Both the position numbers and the translations under genes were made by a program. Source: Helichrysum umbraculigerum (Eukaryota; Streptophyta; Magnoliopsida; Asterales; Asteraceae). Taken from it: a stretch of DNA of 64,000 bases. How positions within the stretch are numbered: the first letter of the stretch is position 1; each line of letters opens with the position of its first letter. The stretch lies in the NCBI GenBank assembly GCA_949592205.1, contig CATIUR010000001.1, positions 217,936,250 to 218,000,249 of the forward strand, given 5' to 3'. The notes beneath the pieces were generated by a model that was given only the letters and a program-made list of their open reading frames with translations, did no database searches and was not told where the DNA came from. Below are positions 1-12,095 of the stretch, in pieces.

Positions 1-276
1 AGCTCATATAAAAATATCTACATCATTAAAAATTCCTATGAATTAAACATAGGTTTTCCTTACCAAATAATAAAAGTACTAACAAAAAAGAAAAAAGATA
101 ATATTTGATTGAAAGAAGGGGCTTGTTGAGACCACGTTCCACTTACAAACTTTTTATCAAAATAGCCAAAACGTGTCTCTTTCTTCACCTTTCACCTCCC
201 TTGTATTTCTTTCTAGTTTCACTACCAGAAAACACACACTTATACACTTTATCTTACTGTAATATCTTGAAAGAAA
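1..276 (+). promoter_or_regulatory. 5' flank of the DUF4079 gene
   Basis: AT-rich upstream sequence and probable 5' UTR of the gene that starts at 277. A weak TATA-like TTATACAC occurs near 240. No element with defined ends is visible. Short reading frames here are not conserved-looking. Confidence 0.4.
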
Positions 277-3200
277 ATGGCAATGTTGAGCAGTGCATCT
301 TCTACATTTCACAGATTAACAACTTGTTCATCTTCTACATTTCTTACTGCTCCACTTGTACCTGCTACTTCAACATTACCCAAATGTACAACCACAAACA
401 CCAGAAACACAGATCATAATTTAACAACTACTTATGCTCTTAAGAAGCCCATTAGCATTCAACAACAAAAACAAGAAGATGAAGAAATGGACATGGTGGA
501 AAGTGGTAGTGAAAGCTTGTTGTATTCATTCTCCCCACTCCCTCTTGTCTTACTTGCTGCCATTCCTGGAGGTGATTAAATTATTGCTATCTCTTCCTTT
601 TACTTTCTTTATTTATATTCTCAATTCAATACAAGATAAATTTGATTAGATATCGGAGTGATGAGATCATTAGAGTACAATAATTTTTTAAAGAATGGAG
701 TACCAATGATATTTTGCAATGTGTACAAAGAGAATGCTCCACATGTACAAAACCATTTACCAAACATCAATTATCTCACAAACGACAAATCAAAAAATTA
801 TAAAAATTGCACCATAAAATTCAACGTTTTCTCCTCTTCGATTTGCCATCCCTCAAGGCATACTTTCGACGAGTTTTGTTTTCTTCTTTTTTGGTGGGTT
901 TCATATTTTACCAACACATGTTTTAAAGTGTTTCGTTTAGGGTTTGAGGTTTAGGGTTTTGGCGGGTTTTTGCCAAAACCCTAAACCCCAAACGCTTTAC
1001 AAAACGCTAAACCCTAAATCTTACTAAACCCTTCTAAACCCTAAACCCTACTAAACCCTAAACCCTTCTAAACCCTAAACCTTAACCCCAAATAAAATGT
1101 ACAACCAAGTACTAACACATGTGTTAATAATTTATAAAACCCACCAAAAAAACGAAAAAAAAAATCGTCAAAAGTATGCTTTGAGGGATGGCAAATCGAA
1201 GAGGAGAAAACGTTGAATTTCATAGTGCAATATTCATAATTTTTCGATTTGCCGTTTGTGAGATGATTGATGTTGGGGGTGAATGAGTTTTGTATATGTA
1301 GAGCATTCTCTTTGTACATGTGGAACATTCTCATTGATTCTTCCATACTTCCAAAAATTCTGGTACTTCCTTGAACTTTTCTCGGATATTAGATATTGGA
1401 TATGAAAACGTAAATAGTATAGTATGGAATCGGGAAAAGGTACTTAGCAATTTAGATACTCTACAATAGGGCTGTAAACGAGTCGAGCTTTTATCGAGCA
1501 ACTTGAGCTCGGCTCGAGCTTGAGCTCGTTCGAGTCGAGCTTTTATCGAGTTCGAGCCCGAACTCGAGCTTAAAAGTAGAGCTCGAAATATATATCGAGC
1601 CGAGCTCGAGCCTTTAAGAGCTCGGCTCGAGCGGTTATCGAGCTTTTCGAGCTTTTATTGATATGTACATTTTTACATTGTATATATGTAATTTTGAATC
1701 TAAAATGATTTTATTGTTACACTTTAAATATTATTATACTACTTTACATATGTTATAAGTAATTTTCACACTTTATACTTATTTTATATATATATTTCAA
1801 ATAATTTTTGGTATTTATTCATATATATAAAATAATATAAAATAAGTTTGGGTATTCAAAATTATTTTTTATAAAAATATTCGAGCTTTTCGAGCCGAGC
1901 TCGAGCCATCCTAAAACATTTTCGAGTCGAGCTCGAGCTTCCGTCATGAAAGCTTGTCGAGCTATCGAGCCGAGCTCGAGCCTATTATAAATGAATCGAG
2001 CCGAGCTCGAGCCCTGTCGAGCTCTAGCTCGGCTCGACTCGATTACAGCCCTACTCTACAATCCTACTTATATAAATTAATTATCATCAAAATTTGTGTA
2101 TTGTTTTGAACAATTTAAATGCACCTTATAACACACATTGTCTCAGTTGAGACTTGAACCTATAACTTTTTAGTTTCCGAGCCCGCCAGATAATGTAGAA
2201 ATATGCAAGTAAGGCATTACAATTTGAGTCATGGGAATCAACTAAGCTAACAACTCTCAAGTTTATTGTTTGAAACTAAGGTTTACAAAATCTTATAAGC
2301 CAACATTCATTTCCCAAATGTGAAAATGGTTGCCAAATACCTTGATCATATACACCTCATATTTTAAGGCATAACGAAAGTGTAAAACAGATAAGACAGT
2401 CATTGGATTTCATACTTATTCATAGAGTTGACAATTTTAGACCCATTGATTATTTATGGGTCAAGTTGGGTTAAATTTATGAGGTGATGGGTTGTTGGGT
2501 CTCCCTCTACTTTTTAGATGGATATAGATGGGTACTTTTATAACAATTAAACAACATGTTTAGGCGGGTATTTTTTTTTTTTTTAACACTTCATTTCATT
2601 TTTTTTCATTTTTCATTCAAATAAAAAAAATTTAGTGAAAATCTGATGGGTCAACCTGATTCGAGACCCATTTAACCCCGACCCGTTTAGACACATTCTT
2701 CTAAATGACCCATCTAGACCCGGACCTGTTAAGACCCAAACTCATCTAGACCCGTGACCCACCCGACCCAACCCACTCATTTTGTCACTTATTCAACTAC
2801 ATGTTCGTATAATTGGAGTTGTGTATCTTGAATGTCTGTTTTTGAGAATGTCAGGTGGAACTATTAGATCTCTCTTTGGACCTGTTGTCGAGCTCGTCAA
2901 AACTTTTGATCTTCCGGGTTGGCTTGTTCATTGGGGCCACCCTGGAAACATGGCAAGTATACCTTCATTTTCAAATATATATAATGTTACTTTTTCATAT
3001 CGATAATTCATACAAGTTGACTTTATCATCTGGCAGGCAGTTGTGCTGTTTGCCATGGGTGGTTACGGCACCTATTTAGGGTTCCGTATTAAGTTTTCCG
3101 ATGATGTGGTAAGAATCTTATACAATATATATTATTTTTATTTGTTCAATGTTTTCATTTTGTGAGTTATATGATTAAGACTAAGACGGAGTGACATTCA

Positions 3201-4308
3201 ATTAGTTGATAAGTAAATCACACAAACAAGGACAATGGCTCTTTAGTAACACATGATTAAGACTAAGACGGAGTGACATTCAATTAGTTGATAAGTAAAT
3301 CACACAAGCAAGGACAATGGCTCTTTAGTAACACAGGGTTATTCAAATATCTTATTGAGTTATTTATTTTGTTGATGTATTTAGGAGGAGAAGGCAATGG
3401 CTAAAGACTTGCACCCTAAACTCCTAGCCGGGATGTTTTTTTTCTTTGCTCTTGGAGCCACCGGCGGAATAATCTCTCTACTTACATCTGACAGGCCCAT
3501 CCTCGAAAGGTAACAGTTGTAATGTGTGCGTAAAATGTTTTGCCATCTTTCGAGGAAAGGAATCTAGTGTTACATGAAAAAATGACCACTAGTATTCAAT
3601 GAGTTTTTTAATTTAGTGATCTTGGGTTCAAGACTCGTTTCTAACAGAATATGTTAGAAGATGTCATTTTCTGTAGCTTATATGTAAAATTGAACATTTT
3701 ATTTGGTTTCTTGTAGTCCTCATGCTGTGACAGGGTTGATCGGTCTTACCCTTTTGGCCATACAAACATCACTGCCAACATTATTCGAGGTAACCCTTAC
3801 CCTTCATCCAAATTTAATCGAATATATTAATCAAATTTACATAAAGTCTATCAGCCATATCTTCATAATCATATCATCTATTCTACATCGTTTTTGCATA
3901 AACTTGATATTAGCACCTTAACTCATATATGTTTGGTAATTTGATTAGATTTAGATATAAATAATGCAAGTGATATGGTCATATTCATATAAGCATGTAC
4001 GTAATTAATATATTTAATGTTCGAATACACAACCTAGGTAACACAGAAGTAGAACTACATTGGATTTGATCGTTTTTCCTACAAGTTAAAAAAGTCTCCA
4101 AAAAACAAACCAAGTTATCATGTTCCTTAAAACTTTTCAATGGTTGTTGGTTTGTAACTCGGTATTATGCTACTTATTGATCAAAATTGTGTAACTAATG
4201 CAGGGAAACCCAGGGCTGAGAAATGTTCATGGGATCCTAGGTAGCGGGATTATGACATTGTTTGTCGTACATGCAGCGCTTGGTCTTCAGCTCGGTTTGA
4301 GTTACTAA
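277..4308 (+). CDS. DUF4079 family chloroplast membrane protein, six exons
   Basis: Exons 277-571, 2855-2952 (or 2956), 3037 (or 3041)-3108, 3385-3509, 3717-3789 and 4204-4308 join in frame into about 255 residues ending in TAA. Residues 1 to about 75 are rich in Ser and Thr and poor in acidic residues at the start, like a chloroplast transit peptide. The mature part carries the family signatures AAIPGGGTIRSLFGP, HWGHPGNM, GGYGTYLGFR, KDLHPKLLAGMFFFFALG, SPHAVTGLIGL and GNPGLRNVHGILGSG, with several hydrophobic helices, and ends LGLQLG-type. From family knowledge this is a plastid (probably thylakoid) multi-span membrane protein of unknown biochemical role. Start chosen at the first of two near ATGs (277, 283). 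Intron 1 (2.3 kb) holds three repeat elements. The second intron has ambiguous borders (see findings). All other splice sites are GT-AG. The gene looks intact. Confidence 0.95.
650..1388. repeat. Foldback element with telomere-like loop (copy 1)
   Basis: Two inverted arms of about 300 bp (about 650-930 and 1100-1388) match each other closely. Both translate to related nonsense peptides when read outward-in, which shows the symmetry. Matching anchors are GTACAAAGAGAATGCTC in the left arm and its complement near 1300, and the segment GGCAAATCGAAGAGGAGAAA in the right arm with its complement near 835. The loop is made of AAACCCT-type repeats. It lies in intron 1 of the DUF4079 gene. A second, interrupted copy is at about 47334-47488 plus 61244-61440. 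No transposase is encoded, so it is probably a non-autonomous foldback or MITE-like element. Confidence 0.75.
935..1090. repeat. Interstitial telomere-like repeats
   Basis: About ten irregular units related to the plant telomere repeat: TTTAGGG on the left side, then AAACCCT units separated by TACT or TTCT on the right. The switch from the G-rich to the C-rich form lies at 960-980, so the block is itself palindromic and forms the loop of the surrounding foldback. Confidence 0.85.
1467..2053. mobile_element. hAT-type MITE, TAGGGCTGTAAACGAG ends
   Basis: A 587-bp element with terminal inverted repeats TAGGGCTGTAAACGAGTCGA and its complement at the right end. It is flanked by a perfect 8-bp target duplication CTCTACAA at 1459-1466 and 2054-2061. 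Both subterminal regions are packed with TCGAGC and GAGCTCGGCTC motifs in both orientations. The 8-bp duplication and TAG ends are hAT hallmarks. There is no open reading frame, so it is non-autonomous. Confidence 0.9.
2423..2787. mobile_element. hAT-type MITE, GACCCATTTA-rich family
   Basis: A 365-bp element flanked by an 8-bp duplication CTTATTCA (2415-2422 and 2788-2795). Starts TAGAGTTGACAATTTTAGAC and ends CATTTTGTCA; the right terminus appears a few bases short compared with its relative at 34630-35016. The interior is rich in GACCC/GGGTC repeats. Located in intron 1 of the DUF4079 gene. Confidence 0.75.
3172..3335. repeat. 82-bp tandem duplication in intron 3 of the DUF4079 gene
   Basis: Two head-to-tail copies (3172-3253 and 3254-3335) differ at one base in the by-eye comparison (AAACAAGG versus AAGCAAGG), so the duplication is recent. 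It leaves the splice sites intact. Confidence 0.95.
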
Positions 4309-5427
4309 TTCGGGAAATTAGAGTAGGTTATACATACAGACTTATATATGACAATCTTGGCCTCTTGGGTCACATTTTGCTTTTCAACTTTGTTTCTACT
4401 GAAAAATAATTTCGCACACTTAGCAAATTTTCGACTATATCTATCAATTTTGTGACTCTGGAATCTGGATAAATCAGTGTGTATTAAGGTAGAATTTGTG
4501 AGTAGTGTTTAGATTAACAAAATACTCATGGTAAAAGTTGCAAGACCTGAATAGGTGACTTAGAAGCCCAAAGACACATGAGGCCCGTTAATCTTAAAGC
4601 TATAAAGCCCAAAGAAAACAAGGCCCAATAGACTAAAGTTATATTAAGAACTAACATGAATCAATAACCTAAACAATTATATAAACATGAAATATAAATG
4701 ATTAATGGTAATAACAGTTATCAATAGACTAAAGTCCTCCTAAACACTTGGTAAAGAGAAAAAGCAAAAAGGCTCAGCATTTTTAACACGGATAAAAGTT
4801 TAAGTGAGCGAGAATGACAGTCTGTGAGAGTAAATAGGAAAGATGCGAGTGATGTAGTTAAAAAAAATGTATTTTCAGTTACGGTGATTTTAGAATTTTA
4901 TCTTTTGGTTAATATATGTACATCTTGACTGGTTTTATTAGAAATGTAAACCTACGACTGCCTCACACATTTATATGTAGGCCAAAATACGTTGACTCAT
5001 ATGCACTTTTGTATTTACACATTGAATCATACGAGACTTGAACTCACAACCCTTAAGTCGAAGAGTATCCCACATATCGCTTAAATTTCAAACCTATAAG
5101 GTTCTGTTATAACTTTTTAATCAGCAGATATGTCACAAAATTATGCAGTAGTTTAAGATCCTAACTTCTAAACTTTCTCATATGTCATGTTCGACCTCAA
5201 CTTATTGTCTAGCAGCATCAATGATTTTATCTTTTACCATGCAAAACTGTTTCTGCTATTGTAATGAAATATACATTCAACTGCACATAAGTTATATGAA
5301 AGTATGAAACTTAGTGTAAAAGTAAATACTCGTAAATTAGTTGTATATTTAATATATTGTAACAATTTTAAAAACTATATAATCACACTCTCATTAGTTC
5401 TAATAGGCCCCGTAAGTATAAGTACAT
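4309..5427. other. Intergenic, 3' flank of DUF4079 gene
   Basis: Contains the 3' UTR of the upstream gene, then unannotated AT-rich sequence. On the minus strand at about 5030-5110 a segment resembles a tRNA-derived SINE head (GAGTTCAAGTCTCG as a box B about 40 bases after a weak box A), but no poly-A tail or target duplication was found. Otherwise nothing recognisable. Confidence 0.35.
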
Positions 5428-5696
5428 GGTTAGTGTCTGGAAATGTATCTAACTTGTGCTCGATGTCTATTGTGTGCATTCTACTTACGTTTGCTATTTT
5501 TAATGCATCCAACTAAAAAAACGGTGTTTTAATGTATTTTGTTGATGTGATGCAGAGAGTTTGACACATCATCAAAACGTCACTAAAATACACTAAAACA
5601 CATTTTTTGAGAGTTTGATGCATTAAAAATAGCAAACGTAAGTTGATTACATAATAGATCTCGGGTACAAGTTAGATTCATTCCCAGATACTAACC
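5428..5696. repeat. Foldback (hairpin) element
   Basis: Two arms of about 130 bp are inverted copies: GGTTAGTGTCTGG...ACTTACGTTTGCTATTTTTA on the left and the complement on the right, separated by only a few bases near 5562. A transcript would form a long hairpin. No convincing target duplication was found, so superfamily is uncertain. Confidence 0.8.
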
Positions 5697-6592
5697 CCAT
5701 ATTTTTATGAATTTCAGAACCCAGCCCTACCCATCATCATCATATAATAACCATGTACGAATGTTATATACGCCCCTAGTATTTTTCTTTCCGGACAAGT
5801 TAAATGCATAAGTGTGGGGCTCCATTTACATGGTGCGAATTCCATGTACATTTGGACATGCCTCAACATCTACACGGTCCACACTCCACAACCATAAATT
5901 CCATTAACATTAACATCATATATACACCATGGTATGAAGGGAGAATTGCAAAATAATATTAGTGGAATAGTGATCAGAGCTGTCTTGTCTTTGTGGGTGC
6001 ATGATGTGCTTAAACGCTCAGGGTCTTCGGATTATAGGGGTGTCAAAATGCATGTATTTGTGTATGTATATGCAAATGATTCGACTATTGAGTGCAAGAA
6101 AAAAAGAATAAGATTTCAATTAATCAGCCGGATGATCTGAAAATTCAAAGACGCTCTTGTAGTGATATGATATCATAACCACGATATTGAAGTAGCTAAA
6201 CAAAATCAATTTTCTTACTGACTAATAACTATATGAGATATGATTGCAATTTGCAAATAATAACAAGGTATAACACAAGAAGTTTGTTTTACCCAAAATC
6301 ATTCGTACGTGTTACAAGTTACAATCAAATAACAAGTATCTGCATTCATATTATTAGTTATTAATTTACTTCATACGTCTGTTCAACTTCATATTTTTAA
6401 TTGTTTCTAAAAAAATATTATTTATATAAATATCTAAAAACGGTATGTACGTTCCCATCAGTCGACACCACAAGGTTATTATGTAAAGGTATATGAATAG
6501 TCCCATCAATTCTCACTTTCTCAGGACCAATATGTAATGTGTTGTGTGTATGAAGTGAGGCAGGCATCTCCAACTCAACTTAGTCATATAAT
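5697..6592. other. Intergenic, nothing recognised
   Basis: No coding signal, repeat boundary or RNA gene could be supported here. A 68-codon open frame at 5934-6140 has no recognisable family features and is probably chance. Confidence 0.4.
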
Positions 6593-6767
6593 CAAGGCAG
6601 AGCTGGGAATTGTTTATATGGGGGGAAAAATCTTTCTCATTTTTAATGTTTTGGGGGGTCAAAAATTCCTAAACCGTCACTAATTACTTTAAAAAAATTA
6701 TTTTATTCCGTAATTTTAGAACTTTTGAGGGGCGACTGCCCCTGCCACCCTTTGAGATCCGCCCCTG
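6593..6767. mobile_element. Small hAT-type MITE, CAGGGGCGGA ends
   Basis: A 175-bp element starting CAAGGCAGAGCTGGG and ending GATCCGCCCCTG, flanked by the 8-bp duplication CATATAAT (6585-6592, 6768-6775). It resembles the elements at 10122-10254 and 38280-39073 in its GGCGGA/TCCGCC termini. Non-coding. A similar but unbounded fragment follows at about 6790-6930. Confidence 0.8.
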
Positions 6768-7403
6768 CATATAATGGTGTATGTTATCCGGGGCGAATGT
6801 ATAAGGGCAGAGTCAGCTCTACCCTCGAGAAATTTCAAATTATGCGTAAAAAATTAGAATATTATTGAAATCTTATAATTTGTGTCGATTAGAGAAGATA
6901 TCCTTACCCCCTCGAGACAGGCGTTTCGGTCTACTATAGATGGAAGTCTCAATACAAACATTTGATTGAATATAAAAAGATGTAGATGTCAAAATAAAGA
7001 GGGGGTAGAGGAGATTGGGACTGAGCTTTACAAATTCTGATATTCATCCATGTGTTTGAAGACATTCCATATATATACTTCCATTTTACCTTCACAAAGC
7101 TCCACATCAATGACCCCATTTTGTTTCATTAATTGGGAATGGTGGTAGGTTTACCTTCTGTTTGTTTGATATTTCCAGAAGCATCTCTATCTACAATTCT
7201 AAATCTCAAGTGTATCATTATTTGATTTGAATGGACATATCTTATTCTCAAATGAATTCTTTTATTGCACATACATACAAAAGGTAAGCAAATTTAGGTG
7301 TCATATTTACAATCAAAATGTGATACAAGTTGCATAAAAGGAAAGTTTAATCGTATAAAATGCAAAATTAAACTTTAATCAATTCATTTATTTTCTTCTT
7401 ATT

Positions 7404-7759
7404 TTTTTTTTTTGGAAGCGGCAAAGATTATATAAAGAGCCCCAATAAAAAGGGCAAAAACAGTACATAGGATACATGCTTTTAAGAGATAAGCAGGCAG
7501 CAACCAAATAAAAAACAAAAGACTAAGCAAGACAGAGGGAAGCAAACAAAGCAACACCTAAAACACCACACAAAAACCGTAATTACGGCGCCTCCGTTGG
7601 GACTATACAACTCCTCGGATTGGATATTCAGCATTGCCAGTCACGCAAGACGAGATGCGATCGATTAGAAATCTAAAGAAGAGATATCCGTTGCAACTGA
7701 GAGAAGACATCTTCCTCCAAAACTTTCATCTTGAGCTCATCGGGAGCATGAATCAATCG
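7404..7759 (-). mobile_element. 5'-truncated LINE (L1-like) 3' end
   Basis: A 356-bp insertion flanked by a perfect 18-bp direct repeat ATTTATTTTCTTCTTATT (7386-7403 and 7760-7777). It begins on the plus strand with a T run, which is the poly-A tail of a minus-strand LINE. A long variable target duplication plus an A tail is the mark of target-primed reverse transcription. Only 3' non-coding sequence is present. Confidence 0.85.
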
Positions 7760-8346
7760 ATTTATTTTCTTCTTATTGAAAGCACTAACAGCTTTAATTA
7801 GCATACAAATATACGAGTACCGTACCTCTCTATCAGAATTATTATAAACGTCCTGAAAGGATCTTATAATTAAATACATATCCAAAACAAATTATGATTG
7901 GTCGTCCCTTGATTTGATCCGAATATTTGACAAATCTACAACAATTATTATTCATGCTACGTACTATCACATACGTAGTATATCATTTGTTGTCCATAAT
8001 ATGGAAATAAGGTTACATAAATAGATATGGTTGAACCAACATACATTATATTTTTATATAAAAAAAAAAACAAGAATAAGTATATATGATGACATAATTT
8101 AACAAATCATCCAAGATTTATAATATCCATCTTTTTTTTTTAAATCTTACATCCATACGTACACACAGATACACAATAAAGCTCGATCTTTACTCTTATA
8201 GAGGGCTTTGGATGCTGAACCACCCTTTGTGGCGCCATCACAACACTCCCAAAAGTTAAAATGAGTAAAAAAAAGGTGCCCTTAACTTAAAGGCACAAAG
8301 ACCACATGACCACAATTTGACTTTGTAATTCCTCCAATATATCTTA

Positions 8347-11300
8347 CTATTTCCAACATTCTGGTGTCAAGGAATGATCCCTTTTTCTGTCCCAACAATA
8401 GTTATAAACCATGTAGTGGCTTTGCACCCATTTCATGGCCATTCGTTGCCTCCTACTTAGACCACCTCGCCAGTTTGGAGAGGCCGAGACAGGGTGGCAC
8501 CGTGGTGCTGAGTAAGCTGTGCAACCCGTTGCTTTAAAATTAGTGAACCTCCCTACAAATGGTTGATACTTGTAATCGGCTTTGTATTTACCATCTTCAG
8601 TAGCCCAAGAAGAGGCATCCCATATTGACCCATATAACCACATTGGCCTTAAAGGGAATGTCGCATCGCTTTTTCTAGGGTACCTTCTTATTGGTATATC
8701 ATCCACTAAAAATCTAGAAAAAACACATGATGAGGATACATTAAATCTAGTGACATTTCATATATATATAGCAGTATGTAATTAACCTATCAGATTTAAG
8801 TGTTCAAGTATCATTGAATACAATGTTTATATATATATTTGACTGTATATGGAGTGTGGTAGATTGCTAGATTGTAGAATTGTCATTCAAAAGAAAATTA
8901 TTAGTTAAGGAGTACTAATTGCAACCTCATGATAAAGGGTGTTAAAAATAATGCCATTTTGAGACCCATGATTCAAAAAATGTATCCTTTCTTATAGATC
9001 AAATCATCAAAATAGTGAAATACTATGATCAATGTCATTCAAAATTTAAAAACATTTGATATATATTTAAATAATAATAATAGCAAGGTACAACTTACAT
9101 TAAATCATGAGGGCTCCACAAAATGGCATAGTGATGAAATGTTTTGGTAGGGTCAAACCATAAATGAAACTTCATTTCTCTTCCAATGATCTTGCCATCA
9201 CCACTTCCCCTTATGTAAACATTTGTTTGTAATGTGTATGGTTTCCCAAATGTTGTTCCAAGGAATTCTATGTCAACCTCATCATGGAAACCAGGATGTG
9301 CTTCATTGTTTGAAAGCTACCATTTAAGATTTAAATAAACAAAAAAAAGCCTATAAATCAAAGTAGTCATTTAAATATTAGATAATATAATTAACATGAC
9401 ATTCGAATTTCAGTTACAAAATAAAATGTTTCTGTTAATTTTAACCATTACCTCGATGACGCTGGTTAACAAAAACCTAAAGTTAAAAATTGATCCACTT
9501 GTAGATAACAATAATGTGTTTTGTAGGTTTACGGGTCGAGTTTACCAGTAGGTAAAAGTTCATACCAATCACCCACCCACGACTCGTCAACGGGTAGAAG
9601 TATATACCGATACCCAAACCCTACTCGCGGATAAAATTTTTGCGGGTGGAGGTTTTATCCACCCACGATGGACGGGTATTCACAATTCACGGTTTTTTTT
9701 CTCGCCGGCCTATTACCATCCCACCATCCACGTGTAGTGAACAAATTCCAATTTACATTTTCTTCGTTTATATTCTATTCAGAGCATTATATAGGTTTTA
9801 ACAATACTCAATAGTGCATTAAACATTTATATTACAGATGTTTTTACATTTTGCAGGAAAAAGTATAGTAAGGGAAAATAAATATATTTGTAAACATAAG
9901 AAGTGGAAGGAGTAATAAGATTTATACAATCGGACACAAATTAAATGTTATGGTACAAATACTTCATCTCATAATTTTGAATTCTATCTGGCCTATGAAT
10001 CATTTAGTTTTAATAACGTCACTTCATTCTAAATGTTTGTAATAATGTTGGGTTAATCAGACGAAGTACTTCCTATTTAACAATTTGTACATGTAACTAG
10101 TGGTGCATCCAGAGGCTAATGCAGGGGCGGAGCCAGGAAATATAAGTAAAGGGGGCGAAAATTTTAAAAAGTTATTAATACCTTAGAAAAATTTCATTTT
10201 TACGTAATTTGAAATTTCTAGTGGGGGCGGCTGCCTACGCTGCCTCCGCCGTTGGGTTAATGTGACATGCATCGTGGTTTTTTTTATAGTATTAAATAAA
10301 TAAAATTATGAACATGTACAATTTTATAAGAAAAATTACAGTTTTTTGATTAATAACATTATTACGAATCAACAAATTCATTTATTGAGCATGTAGTGCA
10401 ACTTATTGGACATGTAGCACTAATAATAAATCGGTTTTCGTTTTTTCGAAAACGTTTACACTTCGTATGTCAAACGAGCTAGTAGCTGGAGCTACTCATA
10501 ACTTCTATGTGGCTCCACTGATATGTAACTCATAGATCTATTTAATTATTTTGAGAAATAATCCCTACAATATAAAAAAATGTTCATTATATTTCCAATC
10601 ACAAGTTCACAAACACTATATCAAATTATTAATCCATAAAACACATACCGACATGTTAGTAGTACGTATACATTCTGCAATTCCTAATGACACGAATTCA
10701 GAATATGTTTTTTTTTTTTTTTTTTTACCTTTTTAGACCATGCACATTTATTATTGGTTCCTTTGTTTTATCTAGTGTATAATTAATATAATCATATAAA
10801 TCTCTTTTACTAAATGGTTTTGGACGATTATAAAATCGTTATTAATAAAATGATTTATCTAAACATGAATTAATTACTGATTTTAAAATATTTAAAAGCA
10901 CTTTTATTTATTTAGAGAATTCACAAAAACTGAAAAGGAAGAAGTTGAGGATGTGACATATTGTCGATAAGTAGAAAAATTACTGTATTTGGGAAGGATG
11001 GACATTAGTTATTGTAATGGAAGAAACTGTTGTACTGTGAGCTTTATAATTTGTACCTAGTATGTCAATCATTGAAATGTTAATGATCCAATGCTTACAT
11101 AGAATGCTGTTATGACTCCAGCAGTGTAACCCGGTTGAAGTTTGATGGATGCTCCAAAGTACCCGGATCGAAACGGTTTTACCGACTTGAACCCGCTCCC
11201 TGTGATCATCACTCATCAGTATTGTCTTAATCTATATTTACAATTTACTGGAATATCATTATGTGCTTAAAACATATGATATGAATATATGATAGGTGCA

Positions 11301-12095
11301 ATTAACATTTGAAGTAAAATAAACTTAATATATTTAGTCCTTAAACTTTTAAAATATACAGAACTAACCCTTTCAGTTATATATTGTTTTACATTACATA
11401 ACAATAAGTGCGCTGATGATAATTCTCTTTAATAAATTTAAAATTTTATAATATATACTCCTAGTGATAACTAACCAGATCTTTAATTAAACCAAAACCT
11501 TTAAAAAGGCGAGTATACCACATATTGACATTCCAACCTAAATTAATACAAAAATGAAAATCTATTTAACACAACATTTAGAAAATGCACACATATGATC
11601 AATTTCTTAAGTTTAAGCATTGAGAAATTACGTATAGCCCGAAATAAAAAAGTCGAAAAACTTATAACAAGAAACGATCAATGTCTACATTTGAAATTAA
11701 AATTCATCCTGTAGTTATGAAGGAAATAAAACGAACTTTTTAGTACTTTGTGCGGGTACTATGCTAATCCTGGTATTTTTTCTACGTAAAATATTTTGAA
11801 CCGTTTAAGGGGTTTCAACCGGAAAATAATAATAATAGAAAGGGTGACGAGAGTGACCTGAGGTACGATCAAGCCAAATGGCAAGAGCATTGTTATTGAT
11901 GGTTTGATGAGTAGGACCCCAAAGGTTTTTAAAGCCTTGGTTAAAGGTCATTGACCTGAATTTTGAGCTTGGGTAGAACCCAGGGGAAGGTGGCCAATAG
12001 CCAGCATTGGTCTTTGATGATGGTCCAATATAGAGAATAAAAACAAGTGAAAACAACACTAAAAACCCCATAAAAAGGAAGAGAATTTTAGCCAA
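8347..12095 (-). CDS. XTH: Xyloglucan endotransglucosylase/hydrolase (group III-B type), four exons
   Basis: Exons on the minus strand are 12095-11858, 11199-11099, 9316-9099 and 8713-8347, all GT-AG, giving about 307 residues. XTHs (GH16) cut and re-join xyloglucan in the cell wall. Residues 1-30 form a hydrophobic signal peptide. The GH16 active site HDEVDIEFLG lies at about 124-133, with nucleophile E126 and acid/base E130 as in the family. The C-terminal XET domain has VDDIPIRRYPRKSDATFPLR, WDASSWAT, YQPFV and YNYC near the end, with the expected cysteines. The VDDIPIRRYPRKSDATFPLR style matches the XTH27/28/30 branch as remembered. The last base of exon 1 and the first two of exon 2 form one Gly codon; exon 3 leaves two bases that pair with the first base of exon 4. 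Intron 2 (1.8 kb) holds a hAT MITE. No defects seen. Confidence 0.95.
10122..10254. mobile_element. Small hAT-type MITE in XTH intron 2
   Basis: A 133-bp element with ends CAGGGGCGGAGCCAGG and (complement) CAACGGCGGAGGCAG, flanked by near-matching 8-bp duplications GGCTAATG and GGTTAATG (10114-10121, 10255-10262). It belongs to the GGCGGA-ended MITE group seen at 6593 and 38280. Confidence 0.75.

Noticed and set aside
2124..2260. SINE-like boxes on the minus strand (GTTAGCTTAGTTGATT and GGTTCAAGTCTC)
   Set aside because: The boxes are about 95 bases apart, too far for a standard Pol III promoter, with no tail or duplication.
9525..9745. Possible further hAT MITE in XTH intron 2 (GGGTCGAG, ACCCACCC motifs)
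   Set aside because: Composition resembles the GACCC MITEs but no matching ends or 8-bp duplication were found.
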